This document shows, one piece after another, positions 42,410 to 55,197 of a stretch of DNA of 64,000 bases. The translations under genes were made by a program, and so were the position numbers. Position 1 is the stretch's first letter, and each line of letters opens with the position of its first letter. The stretch is from Favolaschia claudopus (Eukaryota; Basidiomycota; Agaricomycetes; Agaricales; Mycenaceae): assembly GCA_037176885.1 (NCBI GenBank), contig JAWWNJ010000080.1, positions 496,001-560,000 on the forward strand. The letters are read 5' to 3'. The notes beneath the pieces are model-generated. The model saw nothing but the letters and a program-made list of their open reading frames with translations, made no database searches and was not told where the DNA came from.

Positions 42410-43397
42410 CTACGCAGTCGACGGTGGCGGATAAACCAGCAGCATAGGCACTGCGTCGTAAATTTGAAGGGTTTTGAAGGCCAATTTCGCCAGAATCGGT
42501 GTGACTTCCCTTTTCGCGAGGACGGCGCGGTAAAAGTTCATTATGTCGGTAAAAGCGTTCTGAAAATCCGGTACGGTCGCGTACAATCCTGTGAGAAATT
42601 CCTCCCGAACTTGCATGAGGTCCGGATGAGGACAAATGAACATCGCGTGAGCTTCGCGATCCTCCACGGCGTCGAGGCAAAATCGACATTTGCGCCATTC
42701 CCTTGGAGTTGGGACAATATCGTTCTTTCCACCTGCGGCGTTCCACAGCGATACTGTGACTAGAAGGCGCGTGAGGGCCAGTCGATGTTTAGGTACCTGT
42801 CTTGACGCGCAGGTAGTGTCGAAAATCCAACGACTTTTGAATCAGCTTTCCCGTATCCTTATCCATTTCGAGCCTGCCAACCAAGATGTACTTTGTTCGT
42901 GAAGAGTTCGTGATTTCATGGTCAATTCACGACTCCATCGAGAGCTTGACCTGGTTCATGGCTTCTTTCACTGCGGCAACCTTCAAAGGACCAGAGATAT
43001 CCAAAGTCACGGGGATGTACAATTTTGAAAGGACAATCCGCAAATCATTTATCCAAGAAATGTTCCGCTGACGAGCCAGGTTGATAGATTTTTGCAGCGC
43101 GTTCCATGCCGGTCGATCTTCATCAAGTTGAATCCAGTAGCACAGATTTTTGAGGGCAAGATAGATGCGGCGGTAACGAATCGGCCAGATCCCCGTTTCG
43201 CAAAATAGAACCGCCTTCATTGAGCGCGCCAATTCCGAGCATTCGGCGCAAAAATTTCAGTTGAACCTTCTCAAGTAGCTGCAGATTTTTTGCCTCAATA
43301 TCTAGACAGACTTCGCACCCGGCCGTGAGGTATGGGTCCACGCGAGCCATATAGAGTGTTCGCAGATCCCATACTGGCATCGAGCCAACAAAACGAT
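42410..43397 (-). pseudogene. LINE ORF2 C-terminal fragment (Tad/Jockey-like)
   Basis: Right to left: MPVWDLRTLYMARVDPYLTA, EKVQLKFLRRMLGIG, then in another frame KAVLFCETGIWPIRYRRIYL, ALKNLCYWIQL, and at the left end WRKCRFCLDAVEDREAHAMF with ICPH, forming a CCHC-type zinc site, before AFTDIMNFYRAVLAKREVTP and a stop at 42,411. This is the region after the reverse transcriptase in fungal Tad-type LINEs. Three frames are needed. The right side is cut at 43,398 by a Mutator-like terminus; the RT part of a similar element lies right of the same terminus at 6,835. Confidence 0.85.
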
Positions 43398-43398
43398 G

Positions 43399-43475
43399 AC
43401 TAAACGCTATCCCCCCAACGCTGGTGCCAGGCACGTGGCCTCGGATCTCGCGCATCAGATGCATCACACGCTGTC
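43399..43475. mobile_element. Single terminus of a Mutator-like element (second)
   Basis: ACTAAACGCTATCCCCCC followed by the GCTGGTGCCAGGCACGTGG variant shared only with 6,765-6,840, ending ACACGCTGTCA. No matching right end nearby. It interrupts the LINE fragment. Confidence 0.6.
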
Positions 43476-43554
43476 AAAGGACTTTGCTCGCAATTCACAA
43501 GTCCGATTTGTTGGTTCGCATCATTCCGACTTCGGACATTTCTTATCCATTGAT

Positions 43555-43665
43555 ACCTGCAAGCTTTAGCTCCCTGCCTCCGGCCTCCCTCCGTTCGGTC
43601 ACACAGCTTGTTGGGGCTGGCCGCCCCAAACCCCGCTGCGCTCGCTCCGCTCGCGACGTCTAGTA
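43555..43665 (-). repeat. GC-rich dyad repeat, family 2 (third copy)
   Basis: Complement of the copy at 5,600-5,750, from ACAAGCTT-type end to GCGAGCGGAGCGAGCGCAGC. It follows the second Mutator-like terminus, as the 6,590 copy precedes the first. Confidence 0.6.
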
Positions 43666-43969
43666 CGATCTCGACATCTCGACATTGACCCCGTGATTTT
43701 CTGTCAAAAGTCACGCGACTGATGGCCTAGCCCTCTTTTCAAGTATAGGATCTACACGAGCTATGGGACCCGTGCCTTCGCCACTCAGGGCCCCTGTAAT
43801 CGTGTTGTCCAAGGCCGACGGCGCCGCATTGCCGCTCGCTGCACTCGCCGGCGCGCGTCGCCGCGGGGATTCCCAGGCTTTGACAGAAAGTCACGGGGTA
43901 AAATTCCCTTTCCTGGAGCTGAGGCTGTGCTCTTCTTCTTTTCATGTATACTATATACAGTATAGGATT

Positions 43970-44112
43970 TATATACTTCTCGTAGTTGAGTACAGTCTAC
44001 AATCAATCATTCTTACTCTTCACCCTCATCTCTGAGACTCTTGTGCCCCTCTGTGTGCTCCTGCACCTGCACTGCAGCAGCTCTTGTTCCGATAGAGCTC
44101 TACTGGCTTCCT
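43970..44112. repeat. Diverged direct repeat, left copy (possible LTR piece)
   Basis: TATATACTTCTCGTAGTTGA through CCTGCACCTGCACTGCAGCA to GGCTTCC is repeated with substitutions at 45,025-45,180. Spacing is about 1.05 kb, of which about 645 bp are the Mutator-like insertion with its target copy. The pair could be LTR remnants, but no coding region lies between. Confidence 0.45.
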
Positions 44113-44311
44113 GTGATGCGAGTCGGTTCGGCGGCTTCTTGGGAATGGGAGGAACAAGAATAGAGATAAGAGAGCCAGCGCTCTGGGCGCTGGCTGTAGT
44201 TAGTCGTGTCTCGTTGGCCGTTGTAACCCATCAACAAGGGGCTGGTTGACCCTCAGTCGGGCTCCTGTGACCTAGGAGGCACGGGGAACAGTTATACGCA
44301 TGTTTGTCAGG

Positions 44312-44947
44312 ACTAAACGCTATCCTGAACTAAACGCTATCCCCCCAACACCTGGCCCCCCACGTGACCCGCGGATCAGCCTTCCGAGATGGGTTCCACG
44401 CTGTCAGAGACTTCCGCAAGTCCACTCAGAGGCGCCGCCAACGCTCTTGAGCCCATTTGTGAGTTATTTCTCTGAGGGTTACATGCCCCCGATGGTATTG
44501 CGCACCACATTGTCCCTTAGGAATCTTTTACATGAATTTATTCACTCAGGTTCATAATTCTAGCTATATTGCCCCGTTCACCAAGTTATCTGTACTTTTT
44601 ATACACTTATATAGAGACTCAGATTGAGCTCACTGTTGTCTCCTTCGCCGCCGTTGGCGATGATGTGTGACAGCACCAACCGCGGCACAGGTGTGATTGG
44701 ACGCGCCTAACACCGTTACTTTCAGAGGTACACAGGAGTTACTAACCCCATCCTATCCACTCCTCCTCCTCCTAATTTCTGAACAATGGAACAGGCGGGA
44801 TAGCGTGTTAACGCAGTTGAGCCAATGTTGAGCTCTTCTGAATGGACTTGTCGATGGCGGCGGAAGTCTCTGACAGCGTGGAACCCATCTCGGAAGGCTG
44901 ATCCGCGGGTCACGTGGGGGCCAGGTGTTGGGGGGATAGCGTTTAGT
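44312..44947. mobile_element. Mutator-like non-autonomous element, copy 2 (inverted)
   Basis: Opposite orientation to 30,206-30,835. Flanked by a perfect 9-bp duplication TTTGTCAGG (44,303-44,311; 44,948-44,956). The first 17 bp, ACTAAACGCTATCCTGA, duplicate the start of the terminus, which begins again at 44,329. Confidence 0.88.
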
Positions 44948-45024
44948 TTTGTCAGGACATGAATTTGTTCGTTCGCATCATTCCAAGTTGGGATGTTCCT
45001 TATCTCTTGATATCTATCTACATC

Positions 45025-45180
45025 TATATACTTCCCGTAGTTGAGTATGGTCTAAAATCAATCACTCTTACTCTTAACCCCCATCTTGACCTCTGAGTCT
45101 TTCTCTCTTGTGCCCCTCCGTGTGCTCCTGCACCTGCACTCCAGCAGCTCTTGTTCCGATCGAGCTCTATCGGCTTCCAG
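45025..45180. repeat. Diverged direct repeat, right copy (possible LTR piece)
   Basis: Matches 43,970-44,112. Further right, GTGGGGGGCACTGTGACGGG on the minus strand (about 45,384-45,403) looks like a polypurine tract next to an LTR start, but no protein supports an LTR element here. Confidence 0.4.
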
Positions 45181-45472
45181 CCACCTCGGTTTATATTCTG
45201 ATAATGTTCAGGCTAGCAACGGGTCCTGGATTGTAGTCTTCGGCGGTAGTGCCGCCGCTCGTTGAGATCGCTCTTAACCGTACATGAGTGTTGTTGGTTA
45301 AGCTAGATATTCTTATGTAATGATGACAAGCAGAATATAAGGTATCAAACGTGTAAGTAAGTAAATAATTATATGTACCCGTCACAGTGCCCCCCACACG
45401 GTTGGTGCCTGCTATGAACCAGAAAATGAATATGCTCATCCCAGGATAGCATCACAATGGCCCCCCAAATTC

Positions 45473-45772
45473 TGCATCCCTAGGATGCAGAGATTCCCAT
45501 TAAGGAGGAAAAAAAAAGTTGGCCAGCTTTATTGGAGAATGCGGCAGGGATGCTCTGCATTATTGGCTGCCGCAATGGCATCTGGGAGATAGTCCAGATG
45601 CCTATCTTCAGCTGGCAGCCAGGGCTGCATCCCTAGGATGCAGAGATTCCCATTAAGGAGGAAAAAAAAAGTTGGCCAGCTTTATTGGAGAATGCGGCAG
45701 GATGCTCTGCATCAATGGCTGCCGCAATGGCATGCTGCCTATCCCCAGCTGGCAGCCAGGGCGGACTAGCAG
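45473..45772 (+). repeat. Two tandem copies of a 153-bp unit
   Basis: TGCATCCCTAGGATGCAGAG begins each unit (45,473 and 45,626). Both continue through an A-run and GTTGGCCAGCTTTATTGGAG to GGCAGCCAGGGC. The second is a few bases shorter. Non-coding. Confidence 0.8.
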
Positions 45773-45799
45773 AGCTACAAAAGGATGATGTTCCTTCGT

Positions 45800-46260
45800 A
45801 CACTCTGGACTGCACCTGCAGTGCACCCTGGCTAAGCTCTAGCTCTGTGTTCCACAGAGATCCTCAGGCCAGCCGCTATTGCTCTCGTCTGGCAAGAGAT
45901 CTGGGCTAGGGTGCATCCCAGACGCTAGGCTCTGCTAACGCTCTGCCAGCTATGAGTCACAGACTCAGGGGGATGCATGCTGGGGGGGACTAGCAGAGCT
46001 ATGGAGGCATAGCCTCTAAGCATAGACTCTGTATGCACCCGCACTATCACCCCAACAGCGCTCCAGGGCTTCCCTCCAGGCAGCAACCTGTAGCTAGTCA
46101 GGCCAGCCTGTATTACTCCTGTCTGGCCTGCGGGGTATGTTGAGTGCATCCCTGGCGCTATAGAGCTAACACTCCAGCATCTGAGTCTACGCTATGCATA
46201 GACTCTAGGATATGCACTCCGTATACATCCCCTACAGCCCCCCACTTTCTCTTCGTGTAG
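45800..46260. repeat. Word island (CTCTAG/CTGGC/GGATGCA)
   Basis: AGCTCTAGCTCTG, CTAGGCTCTGCTAACG, CTATGCATAG and repeated GCATCCC words; many are short palindromes. No coding. Confidence 0.4.
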
Positions 46261-49200
46261 TCCATGCAAAGATGGCTGAGCAGGATCTGCACGACGAAAA
46301 ATTATCACTCCTTGTTCGTAGGTTTGGGAGGGAAAAATTTTCCAGGAGGAAATGTGGGTGTCGTTGAGAAGCGGGAGACTGTACTGGCCGGAATCGTGTC
46401 CAGGAGCAGGAGAAATCGAATGGATAGTGAGGTTTCGAGCTGGATGATGATGAGGGAGGATGGGAACAGAGTGTAGTGGTATGACGAGGTAGTGGTATGA
46501 CGAGATGGTACGGGTGGAAGGGTTCATGAGCCAGGCGGAGGGGCCAAGGCAAAGCAGAATAGGATTTGAGTGTGGCGGTGTAGGCGAATGAAATGCGTTG
46601 GGAAGCATATGACAACTATGTCTTGTAATGCCGGTGCCCGGCTTACAGATGAGGGGGAGCTTGCGTTAATTCCGTCCAGACTACACAGAAGTACGACAAA
46701 AAAAATCAAAACTGTGTATCAGTCTAATCGAAAAAAGAAAGCTATCTCTCGACCTGAGAATCTCAGAAGTTAGACTGAGAGGCCAAGTTTTGTCCTTAGA
46801 TCAGCGGCGTTCGATTCACAACTCAAGGCATCTTTCTTGTATTACTGTTGCAGTCCCGGTGAAATCTGCTACCATGAGCTGAATACGAGAATTTGTGCAG
46901 TTTTGACTGCTGGCTAGGTGTCTTTGATTTTTTTTTTTCGGAATTGTGTGAATTGAACTCGATTGCAGCTGCCTTTGTGCCATGTGGTGTCTTTAAGGGC
47001 GGGATGACTCCTTATACTTGATTTCCTGTTGATGCCGGCCCTTGGCTGAGAGTATTCCTTGACTGCATTTTCCCTGAGTGCACCGCTGTACAGTACACCT
47101 TGAGGCCAACTTGAGGCCACTCGTCTCAGGTCTGAGTCGCCTCTAAGCCTCCATCACATATTGATGGCGTACCAGGCACATTGCACAGCCATCCACTTTT
47201 CGGGAACCTCAGACAAAAAGCTCCCCCAATAATTGGCCATCGAGATGTTGGAATTCCGAGTGAGCCCGTAAGTACTCGCACTGCCCCGACTCACCTGATC
47301 GCGCTCGCTGCTGCGCATAAGCCGTTTTGGAAACAATATACGGGTTGCAACTGGTGCTCACTCGTTTGTGCTTACCTTTGTTTTGCTTCCCATCACCAGC
47401 TCCACTTCAGCCGAATTCGAGTTTTGCTTCCGCCAACCAAAGAACACCAGGAAAAAACAGGGGTTAACAGTACTGAGGATTAAGACTCAGCTGCTACTTT
47501 CCCAGAGCTCGACACGGCCATGACTTGCGAGCAAGGGCCAAAACAAGGGACCAGCCGCACTTGATGTGGTACGGCAACGCCCCACCAAGTGGTGCTCCCG
47601 GCTATGCCGATGACAGAATCGTCAACAAACGTAAGCACAAATGAACGAGCACCACTCAATCAAAACCCGTATATTGTTTCCAAAACGGCTGTATCGCGGA
47701 CGTACGTGATTGTATATTATTTTTCGGCTTTTATTATTCCGCTCTCTCCGATGTACTTATATCCTACTTTGTAACATGGAATTCCCTTGCGCGTTTGCAA
47801 GGGTATCTCTGCCATTTTGTCCAGCCGTTCGTTCTCCGGCAGCTAATTCAACACGAGATCGTGGCCGCCAGTAGGTAAGTAAGTACGTAGATAGAATTGA
47901 GAGAGACAGCATAATGGAGAAAGCAGACACAGGACGTAACGACTAGCGCACAGACCCTTGTCGGATAGTGTTCCATCTGCAGCTTCTACTTGGGATAGGA
48001 TGAGGATAGAATGAAGCTGCAGATGCAAATCGTTGACTTCGCCTCCATCGGAAGTCAAGAAAACACTGGTGTAGACCAGCAGCGGATCAACCGCGCTCGG
48101 TGCAAAGGAGAGAAGGACTTGAATCTCGCAAGTCGCTCTTGGGATGTGTCGTGAAAGCGCGCTCCCTCATATCAAGCATGCTCGGAATGCGCTTCATCAT
48201 GAGCTTACGCGACGGTGACACATGCACGAATAGGAACCGAGGTGAAATGCGAAGAAGGTATACGTGTAAACACGTAGGGTAGAGTAGTGGGCGGGGAGAC
48301 CTCGAAGAAGTGAATGCACACACTACGCAGCAGGGGCTGCTAGTGATGAGACTGATTGATACGTCTCATGCAGCGCTCCACAGCTGGTATCAAGAGGGAG
48401 TAAGAACAGCGGAATGACGCTAGCGCCAGGTGCGCAGTAGGATGCGAAATGCGAAGCAGCGTTCAACAACGCGCTTGCGACTCGAGCAGTGGGGTCGGGA
48501 AGTAGAAGCGAGCAGGTCGGTCACAAGAGTGTATAGACAGACAATAGCCAAATACACCTTGAAGCCGTGGAAGTGATATTGTCTTCATTGTGTTGTTGCT
48601 TCAGATCCCATTTCATCCCCCCAGCGACAGCGCAATGAAGAATTTCCCCAGCGACAGTGACGAAGGAAGAAAAATTTGGGATCAGAGATCCCAGCCTCAG
48701 CAGCGTTCGTTCGAAGCTGAGTATCGATGTCCACAAGCATCGTAAGGCGAGGTGAAGACGAAAAGGGATGCCAGTCTTCGCAGCGTGTAAAACGTTCGAA
48801 ATTGGAAGAGAAAGCTCGACCGAATACGCTGTTGCTGAGGCGCGGGTAGGGAAGATGAACGAAAGCCCGACATAAATGTCGCAGAATCTATTCAGATAGA
48901 AGCTACAGCTGAAGCGCGTAAAACGCGTCCGCAATGGATTCAGTTCCATAGGTTGGTGATAGCGTCGTCAAGAGTTTAGTCGAATGAGACGGAGAGGCGG
49001 GAGAACGGTCGTCGAAAGGGCGGCAAAGGGTGTGGTCGATGTATGAAGACATTCGGGATATCGGCGGGATATCGGACTGAGAAGCCGACATCTGTTTTGC
49101 TTGCGTCCTTTGGCCATGCTTTTCGTCTCCCACCCATGAGCGTCCCATTGACCTCAACGAGATTGCTTGCCGCGCTTCCCCTCAAGAATGAGTCCTACCC

Positions 49201-49305
49201 CAACCCACCGCGCTTTCCGATCGAGTATCTGGTACCGGAATTCGCGAGACGACGGAGAGGGTGGAATAAGGTGTTGGAGGTGCAACGTGGTCGTTATGGT
49301 GAGTC
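46261..49305. other. 3 kb without a recognisable gene
   Basis: Many ORFs of 60-140 codons on both strands (for example 48,521-48,949 minus), none with a domain, splice support or repeat structure that I can identify. Left of 49,306 is the target flank of the Gypsy LTR (GAGTC). Confidence 0.35.
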
Positions 49306-49675
49306 TGTAAGGGCAACCTTTAGGACCCGAGATGTCTCGAGGGTCTAGCGAGGGAGAATACAAGGTTAATTAAAGACGCTATTAGGAATACATTACAGCG
49401 CACCTAGCGAGGGAGAATCCAAAGAGAAGAAAGGCTACACGCTAGGTGTGGCAAACATATACTAACTAAGCCGGGTCAACCGGCAATAGTCCCTGGCCCG
49501 ATCACATGCTAAGTCCCACCTTGATGACGTAGTTGGACTGGGATCTTGTGTACCCAAAAATAGAACTCTGTCATAGTTTGATGGAGCTCCACAGGAATGA
49601 TGTAATGGGACTTGGGCAGAAGTGCCCAAGTCCCTTTGCGTCATGCTGCGCAGAACAGGGGTTCCCCTGACATCA
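49306..49675 (-). mobile_element. Complete LTR of the Gypsy element
   Basis: On the minus strand it starts TGATGTCAGGGG directly after the polypurine tract (17 G, complement of the C-run at 49,676-49,692) and ends CCTTACA: TG...CA termini, 370 bp. The flank GAGTC (49,301-49,305) would be one half of a 5-bp target duplication; the other LTR has been lost with the 5' half of the element. Confidence 0.8.
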
Positions 49676-49692
49676 CCCCCCCCCCCCCCCCC

Positions 49693-51414
49693 TTGGAATG
49701 CGGCGCCTCGACGCATAGATCGCACCTGAGCTGGAGTCGACGAGCGGTCACGGAAGGGAAGGGAATCGAAGGCAGCGACAGCAATGGAGCGAGGTTTGGA
49801 AGGGTATTTGCGGTAGAAAGCAGCGACAGCGTCCGGGGCAAAGACATTAGAGTGCTTCACCCATTGATCATGGGACGGGTCATAACCCTTCCAGCGAACA
49901 AAGTACCATAGACTCCCATAGCGGATCTTGGCATCCAATATCTCCTCGACCTCCCATTGCTTGTGGCCAGGAACGTCAAGGACTGGTGGCGGCTCTTCGT
50001 GTCTCGGGCGAGTGGGGAATGGATCGGCTTCCACAAGCTGAAGTTTCACGACGGGGAAGACAGGGTGGAGGGCAGAGTACCGGGGCGGAAGCTCCAGTTT
50101 GAAGGCACCATTACCGACGACCTTCAGAACCTTGAAGGGGCCGATACGCCGGTGGGAGAATTTCACCGAAGGGCGGGTGGTGCGGATATCTGAAGCATCA
50201 ACCCACACCCGGTCACCAACCTTGATGTCTGGAGCTGGCGTCCGCCGGCGGTCATAGTACTGCTTGTACTCTGCTTTGGCCTTGACAAGTAAACTCCGCT
50301 GCAGGTAGCAGCTCATCCCAGTCGTCCTGCTTGTAATTGGTGAAGAGCCGCACGTACTGCTCGAGTTTCTGGTTAACGCGCTCCGTTTGGCCATCAGTCT
50401 GCGGGTGGTAGGCCGTAGAAGTGGCTGGGGTGACCCCAACAAGGCGCCAAAGCTCGCGCGTGAACTCTGCGATGAACTGGGTGCCACGATCCGAGATGTA
50501 CTTCTCTGGCAGGCCATGGTGGCGCCAGACGTTCCGGTAGTACAGCCGAGCAGCACCAACCGCGTCAATGGTGGTGTGACACTCCATGAAGTGCGCTCTC
50601 TTCCCAAGGGCACAGACAACGACCATGACCGCATCGTATCCATGGGCCTCGGGAAGCTCGACGATAAAGTCGACTGACACGGTGTGCCAGCGCTCTTCTG
50701 GGATCTCTGTGGGGTGGAGCTCACCAATCAGCAGTCGACTAAGCGCCTTGGTGCGGCAGCACAAGTCACAAGTCGCGACATACCGACCGACATGGCGCGA
50801 CAGCTGGGGCCACCAGTAGTTCCGAGACACGAGCTCCAGGGTCTTGAAACGACCGGCATGGCCTGCAATGCGCGTGTCATGGTGCTGCTCCAGGATGCGT
50901 CGGCTGAGGTCCTTGTCTCGGGGGACGACAATCTTCCCCCGGAAGTAAAGGAGTCCCCCTTCAATACGCCATTCCGAAGACCGGGCAGACCGCACACCTC
51001 GGGCCTTGAGGAGTTCCTTTGCAGTCAGGGCAATGGGCTCTTCAAGGTCGGGGTCTCCAGCAAGCGCATCACGAATGTCGCGCAGGAGGGGAGCCTCAGG
51101 GCCAGCAATAACCAGGGCCTCGGTGGCCCGAACGTGGAACAGCTCGGGTCGAAGCAGGGTAACGTCCTGGTTATCTTCCTGCACTCCATGGTCCGGTCTC
51201 CGAGAAAGCGCGTCGGGGCGACCCATGAGGCGGCCCGGTTGGTGGTGCAGCGAGAAGTCGAAACGGGAGAGGTAGAGAGACCACCGAGCTTGGCGACGGT
51301 TGAGCTTCTGGGCCTTCCGGAAATATTCCAGGTTTTTGTGGTCCGTCCAGATCTCAACCGGGTGCTGCGCGCCCTCAAGGAAGTGGCGCCACTCCTCAAG
51401 GGCTCGCACAAAAT
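49693..51414 (-). pseudogene. Gypsy pol fragment, copy B
   Basis: Same truncated RNase H start, integrase deletion and chromodomain as at 12,672-14,393. One substitution is visible near 50,090, on the minus strand between the integrase C-terminal domain and the chromodomain. The complete LTR is attached at the left. Confidence 0.92.
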
Positions 51415-51689
51415 TTGGTTATCAGCGCGGTTCCTGGGATATTCATGAGTCTGTTGCATCATGCTCAGTTGAGTATCACTGTACCGGATTTCATGTTCGA
51501 AATTCTGAACACAAAATGATAAAGCACCCGATGAATGGCTTGGTCCATAGCTACTTGTTTTCTTCCCAAACCTATGCGGAATTTAGACTGAGATAATTAT
51601 AAGAGAATGAGCACTCGCCAATCCAAACTGAGTGATAATCCGAGTCGAATCTCATCTCTGGCTCCTCGTCCCAAAAAGGAATTTGAACT

Positions 51690-52358
51690 CACGCCGCGAA
51701 CTGTCACAGTGACGGTGTGACGGTGGGGTAACCCTATGATATGGTTATCAAATCAAAACCTAGTATCTCTTCGTTGTTCTATGGGTATCGTATGTAGCTG
51801 GATAGGTGTTATGTTTTGCGGGTGGTCGCAAGTTCGATCCTCACCCTTGTGTTTTTATTTCGTCACCAAACAATTGTACATATATTTAATTTGAGCCGCG
51901 CGGCGAGCGCTAGCTCCACGCAGTGGGCCTCCGCGGCGAGCGGAAAGCGCCGCGCAGCGGTCGGGGTCTGGGGTGGAAAACCCCAGCCGTCCGGGCCGGC
52001 GCCCGCAACACAATACCACTCACAAAACAAAGAAAAAAAGTCTATTCAACACGACACTACAGCGGCAAGTACTCCGAAATTTTGGAGCTGCTTCCGGTCG
52101 GTCAACAAGAAAATTGTCATACACGCCGCGCGGCAGCTCCACGCAGTGGTGCGCCGCAAATGTCGGCGGGGATGCCAATTTTTGCGTTGACCGACCGGAA
52201 GCAGTGGAAAAATTGAGGGAAAACACTACTGGTATGCAAGATAATAGATGTGCGCCAGTGGGAGGGCAAGTCCAGCAAAAAAAATGGCGGGCCTGGGGTA
52301 AGTAGAGGGAAATTGAGTTCGCGAATGTGACTGCGTGACAGTCACAGTTCGCGGCGTG
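51690..52358 (+). repeat. tRNA-like / GC-rich / hairpin repeat (family 1), duplicated copy
   Basis: Copy of 14,669-15,337 within the 12-kb duplication. I see no differences. Confidence 0.65.
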
Positions 52359-53313
52359 GGTTTGGTCTTCTCCAAAAAAGAAGGAGGTTCCGTCGGGGCC
52401 CTGAATAGTTTTCCACACATTGGCATCGTGAATGGACTTTAATTCCCCCGCCACAATAGGACGCCGCTTCCAGGCATTTACCGCATCAACCATTCCAGGG
52501 CGGGTTAGAAGCTCCCGTAAAGCATCGGAGAGTAGTTGTATTGGTTGCACGAGATGTGCCGTCCTGTTGGAACGGTAGCCGAAATCATCGCCGCCGTCCG
52601 AGTCGTCGCCACTCATGGCTGCCCAACCGATTCAGCATTGTCTCCGAGAACATCAACTGCGAAAAGCCGGTTGAACAAGCGCCTTGACTGAGAACGATCA
52701 AGGTCGACTTTGCAGGTCGGGCAAAGGGAAAAGCCGTCTGATTCGGTGAAAATGCGGTTGCACATGTAGCATATTGGGTAAATGTTGAATTTGTCGCTCG
52801 AACCCAGCTGAGAGAAGACGGTGACCAACGTCCGCGGCATCTCTTGATTGCCGAGAAGTCTGGCGGGAATGGTCCTGAATACGAAGTTGAGTGCCTGGAG
52901 AAGAAGGGCACAAGCTCGGAAGGAAAGATGATGTTTGGTGTGGAGGTATGCAGGACAAGGATGCATCGAATGTACGGCAGAGGGTGTGCACCGACTGTGG
53001 CAGACTCATTGGAGCTCTCGGAATCTGCTGCCGACTTAGACGAAGCCGGAGAATCGGCAATGGATGGATCAGTGGTCGAAGGTTGTGAACCGTAACTGTA
53101 ATGAGTGTTCGATGAGTTCAAGCTTACTTGGCTAAAAAAAATGAAAGGTACCTTGGATGAACTGAACCTGATGGATACATTCTTTCGATGCCTCGAGTGT
53201 ATTTTGCCCGCGTTGGTGGACGGGCGCCGCGACTTGGGACAAGTTGACCTATATACTTCGTTGAGATCACGGTGTTGATAAGAAAGATCATCTACCTCTT
53301 GTCGTCTGCCCAC
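52359..53313 (-). pseudogene. Tnp2-like transposase relic, copy B
   Basis: Copy of 15,338-16,292 with the same frame changes. One substitution (ATG/ACG region at 53,269) changes His to Arg in the upstream frame. Confidence 0.6.
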
Positions 53314-54120
53314 GACTTCCCGATGCTTGCTGTGAGTTGTACATCTCAGACTCTGCTGAGAACCGGTCAGTGAAGAACGGTTTTTATACCTTTCAAATGA
53401 TTCAAACGAGTTAAATACAAAATTTAACCTTGAATGGAACCCTCAAAGAGATAAGAATTGGTTAGATCATAATAACACTAAATCCAGTACTGAACGTCCA
53501 TTCCGTGTTCCTGCAATGTAGCCTTCTTTGAGCTGAATTCAAGCAGTTTTGCCGCAAACAGCCGCAATACGATAATGACGCCATTCAAACGCCGAAATGC
53601 CGTACATACGTAAAGTCATCTTGCTTTCTCTCATGGTTCCTGGTTTTACCCAGATTTTCGTCGCAAAAGCTCACATGTAGCAGAGCATCTGCATTGAATA
53701 GGAAGAATGAACTCCCACTCACTATTTAAACAGAAGCTTTAGCCTGCTCTGGCTCTCTATGGCCGGCTGTGGTTCGGGTTGGTGACGTGTGGCTAGATGA
53801 CGTCACCCGAGATAGCCGCACCAGATCTAGCCGAATCAGCGCGCCGCGCACCCTGCCGGGAGCTGTGTGGAGCTTGCCCTCTGGCTATCCGGCCTGTTTG
53901 AGAGCACTTGTGGAGCTCAGATCACCCTGGTCCTGTGAATGGCGGCGGACGCGAGCGAAAGGCGGTAAAGTGTGAAGGCGCCGGTCCGGGGTTATGATAG
54001 GTGCTCCAATTAAACTGGCCCAGACGTTTATACGCGTCGAGGGGCACCCACGGGGAAATCCCGAGACACAGGCTTAGGGGGGGCTGGGGGTCTGGGAAGC
54101 CTTAAATCACTTTTCCAGCT

Positions 54121-55075
54121 TCAGATTGGCCTGAAAACACGTTTCCGGGGGGTCAGAAAAAAAAGTGAGAACAATATTTGATTACATAATACTAGCAGTG
54201 AGCCCATGCTTCGCCATGGGATTCCGCTCTGTTGCCATCCAAGCATCATCTCCCGTCGTTGTTCCTCAGCATAAACACCTCGCCGAACCTCATCCTGATA
54301 CCGAAGCATCCTACTTCGGTAACTTTCCCGATATCGGTCATTACGGCGAGGCTGATTGACATCGTATTCGTGGTCGAGGGCCTGATCTAATGCCTGAGTT
54401 GGATCTGTGAGGAACAAACAGTAAGCAGACAATACAGCTCTAATTGGGTGGACACGTAACGCATTCAGGATATGACTTCAAAGCTTTAACCTTCGTTCCC
54501 CTTGTTCAACTCTCCGCCGTAGCGTTTGCGCCCGAGACCTATGACAACCTTTATATCCCTTGATGTCCAATAGATCCTCAATATCGCCAGCGAGCTCTCG
54601 TTGCCGGCGTGCTCGTTGAGCCAATGATCGTGTCAACTTTACTGGTCTTCCAATGCCTGACTGTGCTCGCGAAATCAGTGCGAAGTCCACGATGTAGCTC
54701 AGATCGCAAGTCTTGCGTACCAAACGACCATCATTCTCGTTTTTCTTTGCTTCTCTCTTCCTCCGTTTTTTTTGGCCCGCTGAACGCCGTTCAGACTCGG
54801 ACTAAGGAAAAATTCCTTTTCAACAGGTCCGGCATGCCAACATCTTTTGAATTGCTGACCTGACTCCGACTCTTTCTTGAAAATGGGCTCGCTCTGATCC
54901 CCACAGGTGCACCGTTGACTGCACTCAGCTCGCCAAGATTCCCCTCGCGCTCCATTGTTCTGCTAAGCAAAAAGGGCTCTGGCTGAGTCATAGAGGGCGT
55001 CTTGGGCAGCAATGGGCGAAGACGGGCCGTTGTCGCGGGCATGGTTGAGCATCGAGTGAATTGACGTCGTGCAGA
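54121..55075 (-). CDS. Unrecognised basic protein relic, copy B
   Basis: Copy of 17,100-18,050, with one substitution near 54,381. No additional information on function. Confidence 0.35.
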
Positions 55076-55197
55076 GAGATGGCGTGGACCATGGGGCACG
55101 AACTCAACATCAAAATGACGCACCAGTGGGGTGGTTCACGGCATTTTGTTAGCGGTCAGCCAATACGAATGTCCCTTTCGTTTGTCTTGTCTTGTCC

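Noticed and set aside
43785..44006. Short Arg-rich ORF near the GC-rich repeat
   Set aside because: Composition follows from the CG-rich dyads, with no domain.
45191..45439. Copia-type LTR retrotransposon
   Set aside because: A polypurine-like GTGGGGGGC and diverged direct repeats hint at LTRs, but no gag, integrase or RT sequence lies between them.
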